This document shows, piece after piece, positions 43,024 through 51,365 of a stretch of DNA of 64,000 nt. The notes under the pieces were generated by a model. It was not told where the DNA came from. It worked only from the letters and a program-made list of their open reading frames with translations, and did not search any database. The DNA is taken from assembly GCF_030486595.1 (NCBI RefSeq), contig NZ_JAUJZH010000029.1:36482-100481 (forward strand), given 5' to 3'. The first letter of the stretch is position 1; the number at the start of each line of letters is the position of its first letter. Position numbers and translations under genes: made by a program. Origin of the DNA: Variovorax ginsengisoli. GTDB taxonomy: Bacteria > Pseudomonadota > Gammaproteobacteria > Burkholderiales > Burkholderiaceae_C.

Positions 43024-43833
43024 ATGACTACCCAAGAAGACGCGGACATCGTCAAGTACGGACTCCGGGACAACGTCGCCATTATCACGCTCGATCGCCC
43101 ACCGCAGAACCGCCTGACGAGGCCGCTCTTCACGCTGCTGGATCTGTTCGCGAGGCAAGCCGTTCACGATGGCGCGCGCTGCGTGCTGTTTCGCGGCAAT
43201 GGCAGCGACTTCTGCCTCGGCGGCGACTTTCGCGAATGGCCCCATCTCACCACCCACTCAGCGCGGCGCGAGCGCTTTGGCTTCTCCAACGGCGTGCTCA
43301 ATGCGATCGAGTCGCTTTCGATCCCCACCATCACCCAGGTACAAGGACGGGCATTCGGCGGCGGCTTCGAACTGGCGCTGCATACCGATCTCATCATCGC
43401 CGCCGAGTCCGCGACGTTTCGCTTTTCCGAGGCGACGCTCGGCGTGGCCCCGTTGGCCGGGGGCGTGCAGCGCATCGCCGAGCGCGCAGGGCGCAGCGTG
43501 GCGTCAAGGCTCGTCATGCTGTCCGACGAGATCTCGGCCGCAGAAGCGCTGGCGATGAACATCGTGGCGAAAGTCGTGCCGGACGACCGCCTCGAAGCGG
43601 TTGCGTTCGAACACGCCCTGAAGCTCGCGTCGGGTCCGACGCGGGCGCACGCGGTTTCGAAGGCGATTTTGTCCGCTTGGTCGGCGGGCGGCGTGCGCAG
43701 TGCCGACGAAGCCATGATCGAACATGTGTCTGTGCTGCTCGCCACGGATGACGTTCAGCGCGGCGTGAGTTCCGCGATCAAAGCCATCGAGGCGGGCACG
43801 GAGCGCCCGGCTCTCGACTTCAACGGGCAGTGA
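43024..43833 (+). CDS. Enoyl-CoA hydratase/isomerase family protein
   Basis: A 269-residue crotonase-fold protein. Seen: VAIITLDRPPQNRLTRPLFT, the oxyanion loop SDFCLGGDFREW and VQGRAFGGGFELALHTDLII, then FRFSEATLGVAPLAGGVQRI. The Glu of FSEATLG matches a usual catalytic position. AAGGGAA precedes the ATG. The next gene starts seven bases after its stop. Confidence 0.9.
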   Translation: MTTQEDADIVKYGLRDNVAIITLDRPPQNRLTRPLFTLLDLFARQAVHDGARCVLFRGNGSDFCLGGDFREWPHLTTHSARRERFGFSNGVLNAIESLSIPTITQVQGRAFGGGFELALHTDLIIAAESATFRFSEATLGVAPLAGGVQRIAERAGRSVASRLVMLSDEISAAEALAMNIVAKVVPDDRLEAVAFEHALKLASGPTRAHAVSKAILSAWSAGGVRSADEAMIEHVSVLLATDDVQRGVSSAIKAIEAGTERPALDFNGQ

Positions 43834-43840
43834 TCGTCCG

Positions 43841-44779
43841 ATGAATTCGTACCAAGGAAACATCATGCAACCAGAAGAGCACTACGTTCCGGTCGAAGAC
43901 GGCTTCAGGCTGCACGCCTGGGTCTTCCGTCCGGAGGGGGTCGACGGACCTGTCCCCGCCATTACGATGGCGCACGGGTTCTCCGGCCTTAAGTACCGGG
44001 GCCTCCAGCGATATGCGGAGCGCTTCGCGCGGGCTGGTTTCGCGGTGATCGTGCACGACCATCGGAACTTCGGACTCAGCGGCGGGGACGTTCGTGGCGA
44101 TATCGATCCCTGGAAGCAGATCGCGGATTGGCGTCGTGTCATCTCGTACCTCGAGAACCTTCCCGGCGTCGACGCCGGCTGCATCGGCGTGTGGGGTACC
44201 AGCTATGCAGGCGGACATGCCATGGTCCTCGGTGCGACCGATTCACGGATCCGCGCCGTGGTCGCGCAGGTGCCAATCATCAGCGGATACGAGCAGGGTC
44301 TGCGGCGAGTGCCACCGGATGCGCGTGCCACCCAGCAGGAACTCTTCAGCGAAGACGAACGCGCGCAGTTGCGCGGCGAGCCCCCGATGACGCAACTCGT
44401 CGTGAGCCTGGACCCGTCCGTCCGCGCGGCCTATCGTTCGAAGGACATGATGGCATTTCACGACGCTTTCGAAATTCCCGAAGGCGTGGAGCACGGCGAC
44501 CATGTCACATTGCGGTCTTCGCGACTTGCCCAAATGTACGAGCCCGGCCAGTGGGTGTCGCGCATCGGGCCCAAGCCACTACTGATGGTGGTGGCAGAGA
44601 ACGACGTCATCACGCCAGCAGACCTTGCCCTTGCGGCTTACGAGCGCGCCCTGGAGCCGAAGAAGCTCCGCATCATCCGGCGCGGGCATTTCGATGCCTA
44701 TCTCAGCGAGTTCGAGGATTCGAGTTCGGCTGCACGCGACTGGTTCGTCCAGCATCTGCTGACTCGGACTGCACCGTGA
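43841..44779 (+). CDS. Alpha/beta hydrolase (dienelactone hydrolase/Xaa-Pro peptidase-like)
   Basis: A 312-residue hydrolase; the ATG at 43865 (MQPEEHYVPVEDGFRLH), with AAGGAAA upstream, may be the real start. Seen: AITMAHGFSGLKYRGLQRYA, VHDHRNFGLSGGD, the nucleophile elbow GVWGTSYAGGHAMVL, the acid in LLMVVAENDVITP and the His in IRRGHFDAYLSE. The length and DHRNFG/GTSYAG motifs match the group often placed with acetylxylan-esterase or dienelactone-hydrolase-like enzymes. Its TGA overlaps the next gene's GTG (GTGA). Confidence 0.85.
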   Translation: MNSYQGNIMQPEEHYVPVEDGFRLHAWVFRPEGVDGPVPAITMAHGFSGLKYRGLQRYAERFARAGFAVIVHDHRNFGLSGGDVRGDIDPWKQIADWRRVISYLENLPGVDAGCIGVWGTSYAGGHAMVLGATDSRIRAVVAQVPIISGYEQGLRRVPPDARATQQELFSEDERAQLRGEPPMTQLVVSLDPSVRAAYRSKDMMAFHDAFEIPEGVEHGDHVTLRSSRLAQMYEPGQWVSRIGPKPLLMVVAENDVITPADLALAAYERALEPKKLRIIRRGHFDAYLSEFEDSSSAARDWFVQHLLTRTAP

Positions 44780-45552
44780 ACGACCCCGAAGCGAGCACAG
44801 GGACCGTACCGCAGGGGCTTGTCGTTTTTGTGCATGGTTACATGGACAGTCCCGGTGTCTGGGCGCGGACTATCTCGCAACTGGCGTTGCCAGGCTGGCG
44901 AACCATTGCCGCTACGCTCGAGACGCCGCATCAGCAGTCGGGCGCGCCTGCGGACCTGCTGCAGCTCTATGCTGGACAGGTGGTCGACCAGGTAGACGCC
45001 GCGACATTGCTCGCCGGGCTGCCGGTCGTCATCGTCGGGCACAGCATGGGCGGGCAAATTGCAGAGTTGGTGGCGTGTTCGCTTGGCGCACAGGCTGCGG
45101 GCTTGGTGCTGGTGACACCGGCCCCGCTTGCCGGATACCCGCTGCCGCCGGCGGTGATGGATCGCTTCGCTTCGCGCGCAGGAATCACCGACGCCGCGTC
45201 GATCCGGGATGGTAAGCGTGCCCTATCCGTGGCACTGGACGACGAGGCGCTGGAGATCCTGGTGCAGTCGACTGCGGCCACATCCCGCGATACCGCACTT
45301 GCGCAATTGCACGCTTGGACCGGCGGACACCTGGCGGGTCACAGCCCCTCCTTTTTTGGCGGCCCCGCCCTCACAGTGACGACCGACGACAAGTTCTTCA
45401 CAACCGAGATGCTGGCGCAAGGATCCAGGCGCTTTCGCCGCGCGGTCGTCGAACACATCGGCGGCGCAGGACACTGGCCTCAGCTCGAGCAGTCAGAGGG
45501 TCTGGCCCAGGCAATCCGCCGCTTCGTCCAGTCGCAACTACAGCTGGGTTGA
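44776..45552 (+). CDS. Alpha/beta hydrolase
   Basis: A 258-residue hydrolase with GTG start coupled to the previous gene. Seen: GLVVFVHGYMDSPGVWARTI, the elbow VVIVGHSMGGQIAELVACSL and the C-terminal His in GGAGHWPQLEQSEGLAQAI. The acid is probably the Asp pair of TVTTDDKFF. The substrate is unknown. Two coupled hydrolases suggest successive ester or C-C hydrolysis steps. Confidence 0.85.
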   Translation: MNDPEASTGTVPQGLVVFVHGYMDSPGVWARTISQLALPGWRTIAATLETPHQQSGAPADLLQLYAGQVVDQVDAATLLAGLPVVIVGHSMGGQIAELVACSLGAQAAGLVLVTPAPLAGYPLPPAVMDRFASRAGITDAASIRDGKRALSVALDDEALEILVQSTAATSRDTALAQLHAWTGGHLAGHSPSFFGGPALTVTTDDKFFTTEMLAQGSRRFRRAVVEHIGGAGHWPQLEQSEGLAQAIRRFVQSQLQLG

Positions 45553-45612
45553 GGGCGAGCAAAGTGCGACCCCGGCAACACAACTAATCCGGAGACATCA
45601 TTTCATACGCCG

Positions 45613-45750
45613 ATGCGCTCGTCGTTCGAGTCGGTGCAATACGAAGTACGCTATTCCGGAAGTGGGTCGCTTCGTCGATGCATTGCCCCGTCCCAGCGTA
45701 GGAAAGTACGACAAGAAGGTCATGCGCGCGCAGTTGACCGGACAGGTAGC
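45613..45750 (+). pseudogene. Acyl-CoA ligase, C-terminal remnant
   Basis: KYAIPEVGRFVDALPRPSVG followed by KYDKKVMRAQ is the last stretch of an AMP-forming acyl-CoA ligase, with the catalytic Lys in the PSVGK motif; the intact ligase at 36321 has the matching LPKTSVGKLDKKLMRAQ. The preceding residues (around FES-GAIS) are out of frame owing to single-base losses near 45630-45645. About 95 percent of the gene is missing. It lies at the tail of the plus-strand cluster and abuts the iclR stop. Confidence 0.6.
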
Positions 45751-45773
45751 TGGCCTCGGGGCGCCGAAGCTCG

Positions 45774-46562
45774 CTATGGCGTGGAAGTCTCGCGGTATCT
45801 GGCCTCGACGGCTCGTGCAGCGGAGATCAATTGCGGGCGAACGTCCGACAGGAAAGTCTCGACCGAAATCGACCAGACAGGCGCTGCCGCATTGAGTACC
45901 AGGGGTGGCAGGCCACCGCCGCTCAGCGTGATGGGCACGGCGATGGCGTTGATCTCCTTACGCCATTCGCCGAATGAGCTGACGCATCCGGAACTCGCGA
46001 ACTCCTTGCGAGCTTGCAGGATGCCTGCTTCGAGCGCGGGCCACGCGGCAGCGTCCAATTTCCTGATCCGTTGCATCAGCGCAGACTGCTGCCGCGCATC
46101 CAGCGCCACGAGATGCGCACGGCCTGCAGCCGTGGAGGCAACGGGCAACCGTGAACCGATGCCGAGTCGCAGGGTGACGACCGAGGATTGGCTTCGGTAG
46201 CTCTCCACATACAGAACTGATAGCTCGTCGCGAATCGCCAGCGAAATCATGGTGCCGGTCCCGTCCGCGGCCTTCTGCAGCAGGTCCCCTGTGGCTTCGC
46301 GCAGATCGAGGCGGTCCAAGGTCGTCCGCGCCAGCGCGAGCGTCGCCATGCCCAGCCGATATCGCCCCGTATCCTCGATGTAGTGCAGAAATCCGAGCTG
46401 GGTCAGTGTGTGCGTGAGGCGGGATACCGTCGACTTCGGCAATGCGCATCGCTGTGCAAGCTCATGATTACTTAAACGCTCGGCCCCTGAGGCGAATGCC
46501 CGCAAGATGCTAAGCCCCCTTGCCAACGCGGTGACGAAATGACGATCGTCCTTGCCTTCCAT
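45774..46562 (-). CDS. IclR-family transcriptional regulator
   Basis: A 262-residue regulator. N-terminal winged helix: FVTALARGLSILRAFASGAE, LSNHELAQRCALPKSTVSRL and THTLTQLGFLHY. The C-terminal GAF-like sensor has GRYRLGMATLALA, LPVASTAAGRAHLVALD and INAIAVPITLSGGG. IclR proteins commonly control aromatic and dicarboxylate catabolism. It converges with the plus-strand cluster at 40699-45552, which is its most likely neighbour target. Confidence 0.93.
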   Translation of the reverse strand: MEGKDDRHFVTALARGLSILRAFASGAERLSNHELAQRCALPKSTVSRLTHTLTQLGFLHYIEDTGRYRLGMATLALARTTLDRLDLREATGDLLQKAADGTGTMISLAIRDELSVLYVESYRSQSSVVTLRLGIGSRLPVASTAAGRAHLVALDARQQSALMQRIRKLDAAAWPALEAGILQARKEFASSGCVSSFGEWRKEINAIAVPITLSGGGLPPLVLNAAAPVWSISVETFLSDVRPQLISAARAVEARYRETSTP

Positions 46563-46888
46563 TGATTTCCTTGTGCGGCCTTGTTCGAAGCCGAGTCATT
46601 CGGATCGCACCCGGCCGAAGCGCGGGCTGGCAGCAGCCTGTTCGGCCTCGAGAACAAAAAAGTACGCAGCCTATCGCATGCTTTCGTCAAGGGCAAGTCG
46701 ATCGTAACCCTCAGGCCGCCAACCGCTCGGTTGGCAAGCCTCGCCTTGGCGTGGGGAGCGCAGGAATGCGCCTGGCGGGCGAGCAATTCGACCTTGCAAC
46801 GTTACGGTCGAGTGCGTCGTCGTTCGCTTTAGCAGCCAGCAGGCGTCCTGAATCATTGGACTTGATGCTGGCCTTCTGCTCGATGGGA
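46563..46888. other. Intergenic stretch, no gene seen
   Basis: These 326 bases separate the iclR start from the end of the SDR. They should hold the iclR promoter, but I could not place convincing -35/-10 elements or a clear dyad, and open frames here have no family features. Confidence 0.4.
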
Positions 46889-47632
46889 TTACCAGTTTTC
46901 CTTGAACGGTCTCAAGTCGAGCTCCTGCGTCCATGCCGATTTCGGCTGCCGGTGGAGCAACCAGTAGTTTTCCGCGATGGCGTCATAGCCAAGGAGGCCT
47001 TCGGGACCGACGCGCTCCACCCTGGCTGGAGAGGCGCCCTGAAGACGGTCGCCGAGGATGCCACCGTCGATGACGACATGCGCGACGTGGAGCCCTTTGG
47101 GTCCGTACTCGCGGGCCATGCTTTGCGAGATCATGCGCAGCCCGGCCTTGGCGGCGGCGAAGTGTGCGAAGCCGGGCTTGCCTCGCAGACTGCCCGAGGC
47201 ACCAGTGAAGATCACGGTGCCGCGGCCCAGCGGGATCAGTCGGCGTGCGGCCTCGCGACCAACCAGGAAGCCGGAGTAGCAACCCACGCGCCAGAAGTCC
47301 TCGAACTGCGCTGTGGTCAGTTGGGTGAAATCGATGACCGCGTTGTTGCCTGCGTTGGAGACGACGACATCGGCTGGCTCGCGGCCCGGCCCGGGGTTCA
47401 TCGCGCGGTCGAAAGCGGCGATCACCTGCACTTCATCGGTCACGTCAGTCAGAAGCGCTTCAGCACTTCCGATTCCGGACGCGGCGATCTCCGCAACCAC
47501 CGCCTCGATCTTGGCCAAGGTACGTCCTGCCACGAAGACGTGATAGCCCTCGCGTGCGAAGCGCCTGCACACCGCGCCGCCCACACCGCGAATCGATCCC
47601 ACGCCAAACACGATTGCAGTTGGCTGACTCAT
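46889..47632 (-). CDS. SDR-family oxidoreductase lacking the canonical catalytic Tyr
   Basis: A 247-residue SDR. The cofactor region IVFGVGSIRGVGGAVCRRFA and VVVSNAGNNA are present, and the Ser lies in IFTGASGSLRG. The catalytic YxxxK is FAAAK (GFAHFAAAKAGLRMISQSMA), so Phe replaces Tyr; the following REYGPKGLHVAHVVIDGGI is typical of a known SDR subgroup with the same change. Redox activity is uncertain. It is the last gene of the long minus-strand group. Confidence 0.85.
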   Translation of the reverse strand: MSQPTAIVFGVGSIRGVGGAVCRRFAREGYHVFVAGRTLAKIEAVVAEIAASGIGSAEALLTDVTDEVQVIAAFDRAMNPGPGREPADVVVSNAGNNAVIDFTQLTTAQFEDFWRVGCYSGFLVGREAARRLIPLGRGTVIFTGASGSLRGKPGFAHFAAAKAGLRMISQSMAREYGPKGLHVAHVVIDGGILGDRLQGASPARVERVGPEGLLGYDAIAENYWLLHRQPKSAWTQELDLRPFKENW

Positions 47633-47802
47633 TTCATCGTCTCCGTCTTGTTGATGAGGTTGGCCATACTCGCGTCATCGCGCAATCGTGCCTTGACACC
47701 CGACAGTTCGCTGCGTGCGCAAGGTTCGTTTGAGAACGTCGACGGCGGCGATATTCTTGAGCGGTCTCTTCTTTTCAAACCAATTCGCTGCATTCGATCG
47801 TT

Positions 47803-48666
47803 TCAGTCATTGAGGAAGGACAGTGCCTTTGGCACGAATTCGCTGTGGTATTGAAAGATCCCGCCATGCCCGGCGTCTTCGTAGATGACCAGTTGTGAGC
47901 CTGGAATGCGCCGCGCAAGATCGATGCTGTTCTCGGTGGGCACCATTGTGTCGTTGTCGCCATTGGCGACCAGCACCGGGATACCGATGCTGCCGAGATG
48001 CTGGGGCGCCTGCCGCCCCCACGCCTTGATCGCCTTCAACTGCCGTAGGAAGGCTCGAGGCGTCGGTCCCTTGTCCCGATCCGACTTTCGCTCCTTTAGT
48101 CGCTTCAGGAAGGCCCCCGCGGCTCGCCGACCATTGGCTGTGGAGGTGAAGAACAGGTAGGTTTTCGGATCCCGCAGCGTCAGCAAGCCCTTGATCATCA
48201 ACGGCCAGGAGACCGTCCAGACCTCGTCAATGCCTTTGCCACCTGCCGGCCCCGTACCCGTCAGGATGAGCCGGCGCACCAGGTCGGGGGCTTTCAGCGC
48301 GATGTCCTGCGCCACGAATCCTCCGAGGGAGAAACCGAGCAGATCGACCTTCTCGAAGCCCAGTGCATGGATCAGGGCGATCGCATCCCCTGCCATTGCT
48401 TCAACGGTCACGGGTGCCGTTCCACCCGACCCGCCGATCCCCCGGTAGTCGATGGCAATAACGCGATGCCGGCGTGCAAGACCATCGACGATTCTGGGGT
48501 CGAAGTTGTCTAGTACTGCTCCCCAGTGATTGAGCAGGACCAGTGGCACGCCACTGCGCGGCCCCAGATCGCGGTACGCGAACACGGTCCCCTTAACATT
48601 GATGGATCGGGTGGGAACCTTGGCATAGTGGCTGCCCAGCTCAAAGTGATTGTCGGCGATGGTCAT
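47803..48666 (-). CDS. Alpha/beta hydrolase
   Basis: A 287-residue hydrolase. Seen: FAYRDLGPRSGVPLVLLNHW, NFDPRIVDGLARRHRVIAID, YRGIGGSGG, the elbow DLLGFSLGGFVAQDIALKAP, the acid in VLVANGDNDTMVP and the His in EDAGHGGIFQYHSEF. It closely resembles the hydrolase at 52537 (same DLLGFSLGG-type elbow and AGHG-FQY ending), so these are paralogs. It follows the acuI copy 2 by 60 bases. Confidence 0.88.
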   Translation of the reverse strand: MTIADNHFELGSHYAKVPTRSINVKGTVFAYRDLGPRSGVPLVLLNHWGAVLDNFDPRIVDGLARRHRVIAIDYRGIGGSGGTAPVTVEAMAGDAIALIHALGFEKVDLLGFSLGGFVAQDIALKAPDLVRRLILTGTGPAGGKGIDEVWTVSWPLMIKGLLTLRDPKTYLFFTSTANGRRAAGAFLKRLKERKSDRDKGPTPRAFLRQLKAIKAWGRQAPQHLGSIGIPVLVANGDNDTMVPTENSIDLARRIPGSQLVIYEDAGHGGIFQYHSEFVPKALSFLND

Positions 48667-48726
48667 CAGTTATTCCTTGTGTCTTGTCCTGGGCGAAATC
48701 GTGGGAAGTGGACGCAGAACTGGCGA

Positions 48727-49713
48727 TCAGGCGTTCACATCGACGACAGTGCGTCCCTGGACCTTCCCGGCCAGTACCTGGTTGGCAACTTCGGGAACGT
48801 GGGCAAGGCCGACCACCTGAGTCGTTCGTGCAAGCTTTTCCAGATCAAGGTCCCTGGCGAGACGAGACCAAGCCTGCAGGCGAACCTGCTGCGGAGCATT
48901 GACCGAGTCGATGCCGGCGAGGGTGACGTTACGCAAGATGAACGGCAGAACCGATGCAGGCAGATCCGCGCCCTGCGCGAGGCCGAAGGCCGCTACCACG
49001 CCGCGATACTGAGTCTGTGCCAGGACGTTTGCTAGCGTATGGCTTCCCACCGAATCAACAGCTCCAGCCCATCGCTCCTTGGAGATCGATGCTCCAAGTT
49101 CGGACAAAGTTCGGCGATCGATGAGCTCCGCCGCCCCTAGTGCGCGCAAGTAATCGGCTTCTTCGAGACGTCCGGTCGAGGCGACTACGCGATAGCCGAG
49201 CTTGGACAGCAGTGCGATCGCAATGGAACCGGCGCCACCGTTGGCGCCAGTCACCAGGATGTCGCCGCGCTCGGGCGTCAGGCCGCCATGCTCCAGAGCC
49301 AACACGGACAGCATGGCGGTGTACCCGGCGGTGCCGATGGCCATGGCATCCTGGGTCGAAAAGACCGCCGGGATTTTGACGAGCCAATCGCCGCTCACCC
49401 GCACCTTCTGGGCGAAGCCGCCGTGGTGGGTCTGGCTCAGTCCCCAGCCGTTGGCCAGCACACGGTCGCCGGCCACGATGCCGGGATAGGTCGACGCCTC
49501 GACGACACCCGCAAAGTCGATGCCCGGAACCAGCGGAAACTGGCGAATAACCGGTGACCGGCCACTGACAGCCATCGCGTCCTTGTAGTTCACCGTCGAG
49601 TACTCGACCGCAACGGTGACGTCGCCGGGCATCAGATCCTCGTCCTTGAAGTCGACCAGGTTGGTCGAAATCGTATCGCCCGTCTTGTTGGCTAGCAGTG
49701 CTTTGAACGTCAT
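48727..49713 (-). CDS. MDR-family oxidoreductase, acrylyl-CoA reductase type (AcuI/YhdH), copy 2
   Basis: An intact 328-residue copy starting at the ATG at 49713 (AGGAG upstream). Seen: STVNYKDAMAVSGRSPVIRQ, PLVPGIDFAGVVEAS, the turn VTGANGGAGSIAIALLSKLG and the same GRTVVDVNA ending as copy 1 at 30650. A perfect inverted repeat lies 30 bases upstream at 49743-49762 and probably binds a regulator of this gene. Confidence 0.9.
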   Translation of the reverse strand: MTFKALLANKTGDTISTNLVDFKDEDLMPGDVTVAVEYSTVNYKDAMAVSGRSPVIRQFPLVPGIDFAGVVEASTYPGIVAGDRVLANGWGLSQTHHGGFAQKVRVSGDWLVKIPAVFSTQDAMAIGTAGYTAMLSVLALEHGGLTPERGDILVTGANGGAGSIAIALLSKLGYRVVASTGRLEEADYLRALGAAELIDRRTLSELGASISKERWAGAVDSVGSHTLANVLAQTQYRGVVAAFGLAQGADLPASVLPFILRNVTLAGIDSVNAPQQVRLQAWSRLARDLDLEKLARTTQVVGLAHVPEVANQVLAGKVQGRTVVDVNA

Positions 49714-49742
49714 CGTCTTCTCCTGGTCAGGTGGGTGTGGGA

Positions 49743-49762
49743 TACATTCATAGTTGAATGTA
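49743..49762 (-). promoter_or_regulatory. Perfect inverted repeat upstream of acuI copy 2
   Basis: TACATTCA-TAGT-TGAATGTA has exact eight-base arms around four bases. It sits 30 bases before the acuI start and just after the stop of the small minus-strand gene. The shape fits a TetR or HxlR dimer, but it differs from the ATGAT-N4-ATCAT sites, so a different regulator is likely. Confidence 0.55.
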
Positions 49763-49772
49763 GAGGGGGTGT

Positions 49773-49937
49773 TCATCCCTGCCTCGGCGCGGGATGAACG
49801 TCTTTTGGGTCGCGCCATCGCAACAGCGTGAGGCGTTGAGTACCTTGTCGGCGTTCTTCATAGGCGCGCGCGCCCGCTTCCTGCGCCGCACTCGACGGCG
49901 TTGCTTGCGGGTTGTCTTGGGTTTCGTTGACCATCAT
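49773..49937 (-). CDS. Small hypothetical protein (54 residues)
   Basis: Two adjacent ATGs (49937 and 49934) follow AGGAG at good spacing, and the frame encodes 54 residues with AAQEAGARAYEERRQGTQRL and a final TLLRWRDPKDVHPAPRQG. No domain or membrane segment is seen. It lies between the monooxygenase-like gene and acuI copy 2 on the same strand. The ribosome site supports expression; the function is unknown. Confidence 0.45.
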   Translation of the reverse strand: MMVNETQDNPQATPSSAAQEAGARAYEERRQGTQRLTLLRWRDPKDVHPAPRQG

Positions 49938-49999
49938 GTGCTCCTGGGGATCGGCGACAAGACGCAGCTGGCGATCGCCGGGGCAGGCGTTGCCATCCG

Positions 50000-50293
50000 C
50001 TAGATCAACGGACCCAGTTGGAAAATCTTGGGCTCACCCGCCAGCAGCTGCGGTGCTTTCGCAATGAACGCCTGGACATCGGGCTTCTGCTGGTGGGCAT
50101 CGGAATCGGCCTTGCTCTCCCAGATCTCATACAAGATCCAGGTCGTCTCTCCGACCACCTGGTGGTAGTTGAAGGTGATGACGCCCTTGTCCTGGCGCGT
50201 CCCGGCGACGTTTTCCCGGACCATGGCCGCGAACTCCTCGCCATGTTCCGGTTTCACGGGCAGGACGACACACAGTGCATATGGCTCAGACAT
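50000..50293 (-). CDS. Antibiotic biosynthesis monooxygenase (ABM)-domain protein
   Basis: A 97-residue single-domain protein starting at ATG 50293 (GGAG upstream). Seen: LCVVLPVKPEHGEEFAAMVR, VITFNYHQVVGETTWILYEI and WESKADSDAHQQKPDVQAFI, the ferredoxin-like ABM/YgiN pattern with the 'E.w.s..a...H' segment. Such proteins act as cofactor-free quinol monooxygenases or protect against quinones. It lies between two acuI copies. Confidence 0.88.
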   Translation of the reverse strand: MSEPYALCVVLPVKPEHGEEFAAMVRENVAGTRQDKGVITFNYHQVVGETTWILYEIWESKADSDAHQQKPDVQAFIAKAPQLLAGEPKIFQLGPLI

Positions 50294-50345
50294 GAGGTTC
50301 TCCATTGATTGAGATGAACGACTTGGCATGACGCGATGCCCGCGC

Positions 50346-51321
50346 TCACGCGTTGACATCGACCACGGTGCGCCCCCTGACCTTGCCTTCGAGGATCTGA
50401 CTGGCAACCGCCGGTACGTCGGCCTGTCCGATCACCTGCACCGTGCGGGCCAGCTTGTCCAGATCCAGATCGCGGGCGAGCCGTGTCCAGGCCTCGACGC
50501 GAACCGCCTGCGGCGCGTTGACCCGCGAGGGTCACGTTGCGCAGGATGAAGGGCAGCACCGATCCAGGCAGGTCGATGCCCTGGACCATGCCGAAGGCCG
50601 CCACCACGCCGCGGTAGCGTGTCTGCGCCAGCACGTTGACCAGCGTATGGCTGCCGACCGTATCGATGGCGCCGGCCCAGCGTTCAGCGGCGATCGGCGC
50701 GCCCGGTTCGGACAAGGTGCGGCGATCGATGATGTCCGCCGCGCCCAGCGCGCGCAGGTAATCGGCTTCTTCGAGACGGCCGGTCGACGCGATCACTCGA
50801 TAGCCAAGCTTGGACAGCAGGGCGATCGCCACCGATCCCGCGCCGCCGCTGGCGCCGGTCACCAGGATGTCGCCCCGGTCCGGCGTGATGCCGCCGTGCT
50901 CCAGGGCCAGGACGCTCAACATCGCTGTATAGCCGCCCGTGCCGAGGGCCACGGCGTCCCGGGTTAGGAAGGGCTCGGGCAGCCTGACCACCCAGTCACC
51001 AGGTACGCGCGCTTTCTGGGCGAAGCCGCCGTGGTGCGTCTGACCCAGTCCCCAGCAGTTGACAACGACCTTGTCGCCGACCTCGATACCGGGATGGGTC
51101 GATGCCTCGACCATGCCGGCAAGGTCGGCGCCGGGGATCAGCGGAAGCCGCTGGATGATCTCCCGGCGATTGGTGATGGCCAGTCCGTCCTTGTAGTTCA
51201 CGGTCGAGTAGTCCACCGCGATCGTGACGTCTCCAGGCATGAGGTCCAGCTCATCGAGTTCGACGGGATCGACGGACACTTTTCCGTCCTCCTTGGTTGC
51301 AAGCAGTGCCTTGAATGTCAT
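50346..51321 (-). pseudogene. MDR-family oxidoreductase (AcuI/YhdH), copy 3, with 11-base deletion
   Basis: The N-terminal 260 or so residues match copies 1 and 2 (STVNYKDGLAITNRREIIQR, VTGASGGAGSVAIALLSKLG, VLPFILRNVTLAG). At about 50528 the two intact copies read AGIDSVNAP; here the sequence jumps from GCGGG to TCAACGCGCC, losing exactly 11 bases, as the total length (976 against 987) confirms. The proper ending GRTVVDVNA persists in the other frame to TGA at 50346. The frame as written runs on to 50254 and into the next gene. Confidence 0.85.
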
Positions 51322-51365
51322 GGATTTCGCCCCGGTTCCAGCAGAAGAAGTGCGCGCGCGGCGTG

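Noticed and set aside
41583..43133. A 516-codon minus-strand open frame
   Set aside because: Antisense shadow of the Bug receptor, NTF2-like and enoyl-CoA hydratase genes, whose motifs are unambiguous on the plus strand.
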